Source of the DNA: Bordetella bronchialis
GTDB taxonomy: Bacteria > Pseudomonadota > Gammaproteobacteria > Burkholderiales > Burkholderiaceae_B
Direction of reading: 5' to 3'
DNA: 64,000 nt
Assembly: GCF_001676705.1 (NCBI RefSeq)
Contig: NZ_CP016170.1
Location: 682,001 to 746,000 of the forward strand
The notes beneath the pieces are model-generated. The model was not told where the DNA came from, did no database searches, and saw only the letters and a program-made list of their open reading frames with translations. Shown piece by piece: positions 59,590 through 64,000 of this stretch. The first letter of the stretch is position 1. Every line of letters begins with the position of its first letter. The translations under genes and the position numbers were made by a program.

Positions 59590-61356
59590 ATGGGAGACGA
59601 TATGGACACGCAGCACGCGGCATCCGGCGCGCAGACGGAGCGCACGACGGCGCACTATTTTCTCGAAGGCCTGGCCGACACCGGCGTCGAGTACATCTTC
59701 TCGAACCTGGGCACCGACCACGTGACGCTGATCGAGGAACTGGCGCGCTGGCGCCGCGAGGGACGCCGGGCGCCCGCCACCGTGCTTTGCCCGCATGAGA
59801 ATGTGGCCATGCACATGGCCGCGGGCTACGCCGCGATGACCGGCCGCGGGCAGGCGGTGATGGTGCACGTGGATGCCGGCACGGCCAACGCGGCCATGGG
59901 CATGCACAACATGTTCCGCAGCCGTTTGCCGGTGATGCTGATGGCCGGCAAGGCGCCGTATACGCTGCGCGGCGAGTTGCCCGCCTCGCGCGATAACTAT
60001 GTGCACTTCGTCCAGGATCCCTTCGATATCGGCAGCCTGGTGCGCCCCTATGTCAAATGGGAATACACGCTGCCGTCGGGCGTGGTCGCCAAGGAGGCGC
60101 TGCGCCGCGCGCATACGGTGATGCAAAGCGATCCCCCGGGCCCGGTCTATATGACCTTGCCGCGCGAGACGCTGGCCGAATCCTGGCCGGCATCCGGAAT
60201 GCCCGCCTATCCCGCCGATCGCTATGGCGCGGTTACGCTGGGCGGTATCGATCCGGAGCAGGCCGAGGCGATCGCGCGCGACCTTATCGCCGCGCGATCG
60301 CCCATCGCGGTCACTGCCTACCTGGGCCGCAATCCGGCGGCCGTGCCGGCGCTGACCCGGCTGGCGGATCGTGTCGGCATGCGGGTCTATGAGTTCATGC
60401 CGACGTATATGAACGTGCCGCGCGACGCGGCGTGCTTCGGCGGCTTCGACCCCAAGGCCGGCCTGGCCGGCGCGGACTTCGGCATGCTGCTGGACGTGGA
60501 CGTACCCTGGCTGCCGGCGTTTGCCAGCGAGAACCCGCGCACGGCGTGGACGCACATCGACGTGGACCCGGTCAAGCGGGACTTCCCGATGTGGGGATTC
60601 GCCACGCACCGGCGCCTGCAGGCGGATTGCGCCCGTGCCCTGGAGCAGGTGCTGGCCGCCGTGGACAGGCTGGCCACCAGGGAATTCGACGAACAGGCGC
60701 AAGGCCGTCGCGCCGGCTGGACTGCGGAGAACGAACAGCGCAAGGCCAGCCTGGCGCGTGCCGCGTCGCAGCCCGGCACGCCGGGGGCGCTGTCCGCGCA
60801 ATATGTATGCGCTGTCGTCGGCAAGGCGATATCCGGCGACGATGTGGTCGTCAACGAAGCCATCCGCAATTCGCCGGCGGTGCTGGGCCAGATCCCGCGC
60901 AGCCGCCCGCTGTCGCTATTGGGATGCTCGGGCGGCGGCCTGGGATACAGCGGCGGCATGGCCTTGGGTGTGAAGCTCGCACGGCCGGATGCGCGCGTGG
61001 TGCAGATCGTGGGCGATGGCGGATTCCATTTCTCCACCCCGACCTCGGTCTACGCGGTCGCGCAACAATATCGCCTGCCCATCTTCACCGTGGTCCTGGA
61101 CAACGGCGGCTGGCAAGCGGTCAAGGAAGCGGTGCTGCGCGTGTATCCGGACGGCGAGGCGGCCGGCGTGGGCGACTTCCAGGCCAGGCTCGCGGGCCAT
61201 GGCGAACGGCGCTTCGACCAGGTGGCGGCCGCCTTCGGCGCGCATGGCGAATACGTGACGGAGCCTGGCGAACTGGAGGCGGCCACGGCGCGCTGCCTGG
61301 CCGCGGTCGACGCGGGACAGGCCGCGGTGATGCACGTGCGCATCGCCGCGCTGTAG
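59590..61356 (+). CDS. Thiamine-diphosphate enzyme, acetolactate synthase/benzoylformate decarboxylase superfamily
   Basis: This 588-residue ThDP enzyme has three domains. The N-terminal Pyr domain has the activating Glu in CPHENVAMHMAAGYA near residue 75; the middle domain follows; the C-terminal PP domain has the cofactor motif GDGGFHFSTP through VVLDNGGW near residue 475. Start ATG 59590 follows AAGG; an upstream in-frame GTG (59527) or a later ATG (59602) are possible. The family either carboligates or decarboxylates 2-oxo acids. Next to an aldehyde dehydrogenase a 2-oxo-acid decarboxylase role is favoured. The acetolactate-synthase regulatory small subunit is absent, which also argues against branched-chain biosynthesis. 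Confidence 0.85.
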   Translation: MGDDMDTQHAASGAQTERTTAHYFLEGLADTGVEYIFSNLGTDHVTLIEELARWRREGRRAPATVLCPHENVAMHMAAGYAAMTGRGQAVMVHVDAGTANAAMGMHNMFRSRLPVMLMAGKAPYTLRGELPASRDNYVHFVQDPFDIGSLVRPYVKWEYTLPSGVVAKEALRRAHTVMQSDPPGPVYMTLPRETLAESWPASGMPAYPADRYGAVTLGGIDPEQAEAIARDLIAARSPIAVTAYLGRNPAAVPALTRLADRVGMRVYEFMPTYMNVPRDAACFGGFDPKAGLAGADFGMLLDVDVPWLPAFASENPRTAWTHIDVDPVKRDFPMWGFATHRRLQADCARALEQVLAAVDRLATREFDEQAQGRRAGWTAENEQRKASLARAASQPGTPGALSAQYVCAVVGKAISGDDVVVNEAIRNSPAVLGQIPRSRPLSLLGCSGGGLGYSGGMALGVKLARPDARVVQIVGDGGFHFSTPTSVYAVAQQYRLPIFTVVLDNGGWQAVKEAVLRVYPDGEAAGVGDFQARLAGHGERRFDQVAAAFGAHGEYVTEPGELEAATARCLAAVDAGQAAVMHVRIAAL

Positions 61357-61365
61357 GGTGCGGCG

Positions 61366-62325
61366 ATGCGGCGCATATTGATCGTCGGTTGCGGCGCCAT
61401 GGGCGGCATCTTCGCCGCCCATCTCCAGCAGCTTGCCGACGTGACGGTGCTGGACGTCAACGCGGCCCATGTCGAAGCGATACGGGCGAACGGCCTGCGC
61501 GTCGAGGGGCCCCAGCCCCGCACGGTGCGGCTGCGCGCGGCCATGTCGGCGGACGAGGTCGCGGGCGAGTCCTTCGATGCGGTGATCTTCCTGACCAAGT
61601 CCGGCCAGACCGCCGCGGCGTGGTCGGCGCTGCGGCCGGTATTGCGGGGTACCCCTCTGCTGGTCACCCTGCAGAACGGCATGGGCAACAGCGAGACGCT
61701 GCAGGATGGCAGCGATTTCCCGGTGGCCCGTGGCGTGACGCTGGATGCCGGCCGCTTCCTGGGGCCGGGGCAGGTCGAGCATCTGATCCGCGGCAACACA
61801 ACGTGGATCGGGCCGATGCGTGGCACCGTGGAGGATTGCGCGTGGCTGGCGAGGCTCCTGGGCGATGCGGGCATGCCATCGCAGGCCATCGAGGATCCCA
61901 TGGACGCGGTGTGGTCCAAGTTCGTCTTCAACGCGGTGATGAATCCCGTCGGCGCTTTGCTGCTGGGCGTAAATCGCGCGCGCTACGACGTCCCCCAGGT
62001 GCGCGACCTGATCGACGACCTGGCGCGCGAGTGCACCGATGTGGTGGCGGCGCTGGGCGGGCGGCTGGCTTTCGATCCCATGCAGCTGGTCAAGCAGACG
62101 CGCGCGGGCGAACGCCCCATCACCCGGCACGCGGGATCCATGGCCCTGGACATCGCACGCGGCGCCGCCACCGAGATCGACGAATTGACGGGCTACGTGG
62201 TGCGTGAAGGCGATCGCCTGGGCGTGGACGTGACGGCGTGCCGGACAGTCTATCGCCTGGTCAAGGGACTGGAGCTGGCGCGTGCCGTCCAGCTGCGGGA
62301 GCAGGCGGGAAACGCTCGGCCATGA
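61366..62325 (+). CDS. Ketopantoate reductase (ApbA/PanE) family oxidoreductase
   Basis: This 319-residue protein has an N-terminal Rossmann fold (ILIVGCGAMGGIFAAHLQQL, NADPH site) and a C-terminal helical domain with the catalytic-type Lys in DAVWSKFVFNAVMNPVGALL near residue 190 and a GSMALDIARGAATEIDELTG block. PanE reduces 2-dehydropantoate, but many paralogues in catabolic clusters reduce or oxidise other 2-oxo or 2-hydroxy acids. It lies 9 nt after the ThDP-enzyme gene, so a role in the same pathway is likely. Confidence 0.85.
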   Translation: MRRILIVGCGAMGGIFAAHLQQLADVTVLDVNAAHVEAIRANGLRVEGPQPRTVRLRAAMSADEVAGESFDAVIFLTKSGQTAAAWSALRPVLRGTPLLVTLQNGMGNSETLQDGSDFPVARGVTLDAGRFLGPGQVEHLIRGNTTWIGPMRGTVEDCAWLARLLGDAGMPSQAIEDPMDAVWSKFVFNAVMNPVGALLLGVNRARYDVPQVRDLIDDLARECTDVVAALGGRLAFDPMQLVKQTRAGERPITRHAGSMALDIARGAATEIDELTGYVVREGDRLGVDVTACRTVYRLVKGLELARAVQLREQAGNARP

Positions 62326-62424
62326 TCCGGGTTCCGGGGCATGCCGCCGGGCGCAGGGGTAATACGAAATAAGTACGGCCGAAGAAGCCGGCGATAACAA
62401 CGCATAGAACTTTGGAGACTTCCC

Positions 62425-63408
62425 ATGATTTTGTCGCTTTGCCGCGCGCGCTCGGTGGGGGCGCTGTTCCTGGCCGCCGCCGCGCTGGCCGCCCCGTCTG
62501 CCCACGCCGACGATACATATCCTTCCAAGCCGATTTCCATCATCGTCGGCTATAGCGCCGGCGGGGCCAACGACCTGCTGGCCCGGCTGGTGGGCGAGAA
62601 GATGTCCGCGTTGCTGAAGCAGCCGGTCATCGTGGAAAACAAGCCGGGCGCCGGCTCGATCATCGGCGCGAACTTCGTCGCCAAGGCGAAGGCGGACGGC
62701 TACACGCTGCTGATGGGCGCGAGCGGCCCGATCTCCTTCAACCCGGCGCTTTACAAGAAGCTCCCCTACGACCCCCAGAAGGACCTGACCCCCGTGTCGC
62801 TGGTCGGGACTTTTCCGCTGGTGCTGGTGACGCAGAAGTCCAATGAAGAGACCCGCTCTTTGCCGGGATTGATCGCCTATGCCAAGGCCCACCCCGGAAA
62901 GTCCAACTACAGCGCGAGCTCGGCCTCATTCCAGTTGATCACCGAGCTGTTCAAGCGGCGCACGGGTACGCAATTCGAGTACATCCCCTACAAGAGCAGC
63001 TACGAATCCGTGATGGCCGTCAGCACGGGCGACGCGACCATCACCCTGGCCGACTCCAGCCCCGCGATGCAAGGCATATCCGGCGGCCGCGTGCTGCCGC
63101 TGGCGGTGACTTCGCCGCGCCGCATCGCTTTCCTGCCCGACACGCCGACGCTGAAGGAACTGGGCATCGATATGAACGTCGAGCTGTGGAGCGGGATCTT
63201 CGTGCCGGCCGGCACGCCCGCGCCCGTGGTACAGAAGCTGGAAGCCACCCTGAAGACGGTCATGGACGATGCCGACGTGCGCAAGCGGGTGGAAGGCATG
63301 TCCATCACGCCCGTAAGCAGCACATCCAAGGCCTTCGCCGAACGCATCGCCGAGGAAATTCCCTTGTGGAAGAAGGTCGCGGAGGACGCGGGGATACAGC
63401 CCAACTAG
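62425..63408 (+). CDS. Bug/TctC-family periplasmic receptor (3)
   Basis: This 327-residue receptor has a signal peptide over residues 1-28 (core ALFLAAAALAAPSA, cleavage after AHA). Family blocks are YPSKPISIIVGYSAGGANDL, VVENKPG-type VIVENKPGAGSIIGANFVAK, and FEYIPYKSSYESVMAVSTGD. A GGAGA lies upstream. It follows the ketopantoate-reductase-family gene by 99 nt and precedes an IclR regulator; the trio of catabolic enzyme, receptor and regulator is a common Bordetella arrangement for uptake-linked catabolism. Confidence 0.93.
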   Translation: MILSLCRARSVGALFLAAAALAAPSAHADDTYPSKPISIIVGYSAGGANDLLARLVGEKMSALLKQPVIVENKPGAGSIIGANFVAKAKADGYTLLMGASGPISFNPALYKKLPYDPQKDLTPVSLVGTFPLVLVTQKSNEETRSLPGLIAYAKAHPGKSNYSASSASFQLITELFKRRTGTQFEYIPYKSSYESVMAVSTGDATITLADSSPAMQGISGGRVLPLAVTSPRRIAFLPDTPTLKELGIDMNVELWSGIFVPAGTPAPVVQKLEATLKTVMDDADVRKRVEGMSITPVSSTSKAFAERIAEEIPLWKKVAEDAGIQPN

Positions 63409-63440
63409 GGAAATCCGGTCGGTGCTAAGCTTTCTGCGCC

Positions 63441-64000
63441 ATGCCGACCAAGCCCATCAAGACCTCCCAGCGGGTATTCGAGATACTAGAGGCCTTCGAG
63501 ACCCAACAGCGCCCCATGGCCCTGAAGGACTTCACGCGGGCCTTTGGCTATCCGGCCTCCAGCGCATCGGCGCTGCTGAAAAGCCTGGTGACGCTAGGCT
63601 ATCTGGACTACGACCGCTTTTCGCGCACCTATATGCCGACCATGCGTATGGCGTCGCTCGGTACGTGGGTGCAGCGGGCGTTGTTCGGGCAGAACGAACA
63701 GGTGTTGCGGCTGATGCAGCGGCTGTCCGAAGCCTACGGCGAAACGGTCACGCTGGCCGCGCAAAGCGACCTGTACGTCCAGTACGTCTACCTGATTCCC
63801 TCGCGCCTGCCGATCTGGTATGCGGTTCCCATCGGCACCATCCGCCCCATCGCGAGGTCGGGCAGCGGCTGGGCCATGCTGGGCGTTCGCAGCAATGAGG
63901 AAATCGCCCAGCTGGTGCGGCGCATCAACTTCCATGAGCCGGATCCAGCCAGGAAGGTGTCGCTGGGCGAGCTGATGGCGCATGTCGAACAGGGCCGCCG
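63441..64000 (+). CDS. IclR-family transcriptional regulator, 3' end outside window
   Basis: The frame starting at ATG 63441 stays open to the window edge (186 codons seen, no stop). Residues 1-75 are an IclR winged helix (TSQRVFEILEAFETQQRPMA, then FGYPASSASALLKSLVTLGY as recognition region). The effector domain begins near residue 85 (GTWVQRALFGQNEQVLRLMQ, AQSDLYVQYVYLIPSRLPIW). It lies 32 nt after the third receptor and runs in the same direction, so it may be cotranscribed and control this catabolic region. About 70 residues are missing. Confidence 0.88.
   Translation, partial: MPTKPIKTSQRVFEILEAFETQQRPMALKDFTRAFGYPASSASALLKSLVTLGYLDYDRFSRTYMPTMRMASLGTWVQRALFGQNEQVLRLMQRLSEAYGETVTLAAQSDLYVQYVYLIPSRLPIWYAVPIGTIRPIARSGSGWAMLGVRSNEEIAQLVRRINFHEPDPARKVSLGELMAHVEQGR

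Overview
The window is high-GC DNA (well above 60% G+C by eye) from a beta-proteobacterium, most likely a Bordetella or close Alcaligenaceae relative. The evidence is an intact IS481-type element with a CCTAGG target duplication, three orphan Bug/TctC-type periplasmic receptors, a perfect CIRCE element in front of groES-groEL, and many catabolic operons with TRAP, peptide ABC and Liv-type ABC importers.

Layout. (1) 1-7508: a sugar-acid operon. It holds the end of a TRAP small permease, the TRAP large permease, an SDR dehydrogenase, an FAH-family diketo-acid hydrolase, a UxaA-type dehydratase, D-mannonate dehydratase (every known ManD active-site residue is present at its known number) and an Ldh-family oxidoreductase. 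(2) 7502-9846: two membrane proteins on the minus strand (FUSC and YihY/BrkB). (3) 10043-21843: a peptide-uptake regulon. It has an alpha/beta hydrolase, two permeases, a fused double ATPase, a GntR/FCD regulator, two paralogous solute-binding proteins, a GH3 lipoprotein and a C45 NTN amidase. All three of its inferred promoters carry the same palindrome, TTGGCGCCAA. (4) 21965-26625: three tandem, diverged paralogues of unknown function. Each appears to contain two copies of a module that looks like the Peptidase_M91 (NleD-type effector) fold with its zinc site lost. This is the best candidate for something new in the window. (5) 26661-28839: terminator, groEL, groES, CIRCE and promoter.

(6) 29207-40412: an accessory, partly decayed stretch, in places lower in G+C. 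It has a LysR gene, an SDR gene with a 1-nt frameshift, an acetyltransferase remnant, an IS3-type remnant, a quinone-reductase/TetR pair with a 19-bp operator, IS481 inserted at the TetR stop codon, DUF302, an amidase, a winged-helix/TPR regulator, DUF4242, a metaxin-like GST, and an alpha/beta hydrolase that has lost its nucleophile segment. (7) 40765-53178: an AraC regulator, then molybdenum hydroxylase large/FAD/FeS subunits, a CoA ligase, an enoyl-CoA hydratase-fold enzyme and a complete LivKHMGF importer. The gene order matches hmfABCDE (2-furoate to 2-oxoglutarate). The large subunit carries a fused CoxG domain. (8) 53287-64000: a probable Fe(II)/2OG-type protein, a mandelate-racemase-family enzyme, three Bug receptors, an aldehyde dehydrogenase, a ThDP decarboxylase-family enzyme, a ketopantoate-reductase-family enzyme and the start of an IclR regulator. 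This set resembles a 2-hydroxy-acid to 2-oxo-acid to aldehyde to acid route.

No tRNA, rRNA, CRISPR array or replication origin was seen. Function calls rest on reading conserved motifs by eye; no database search was run.
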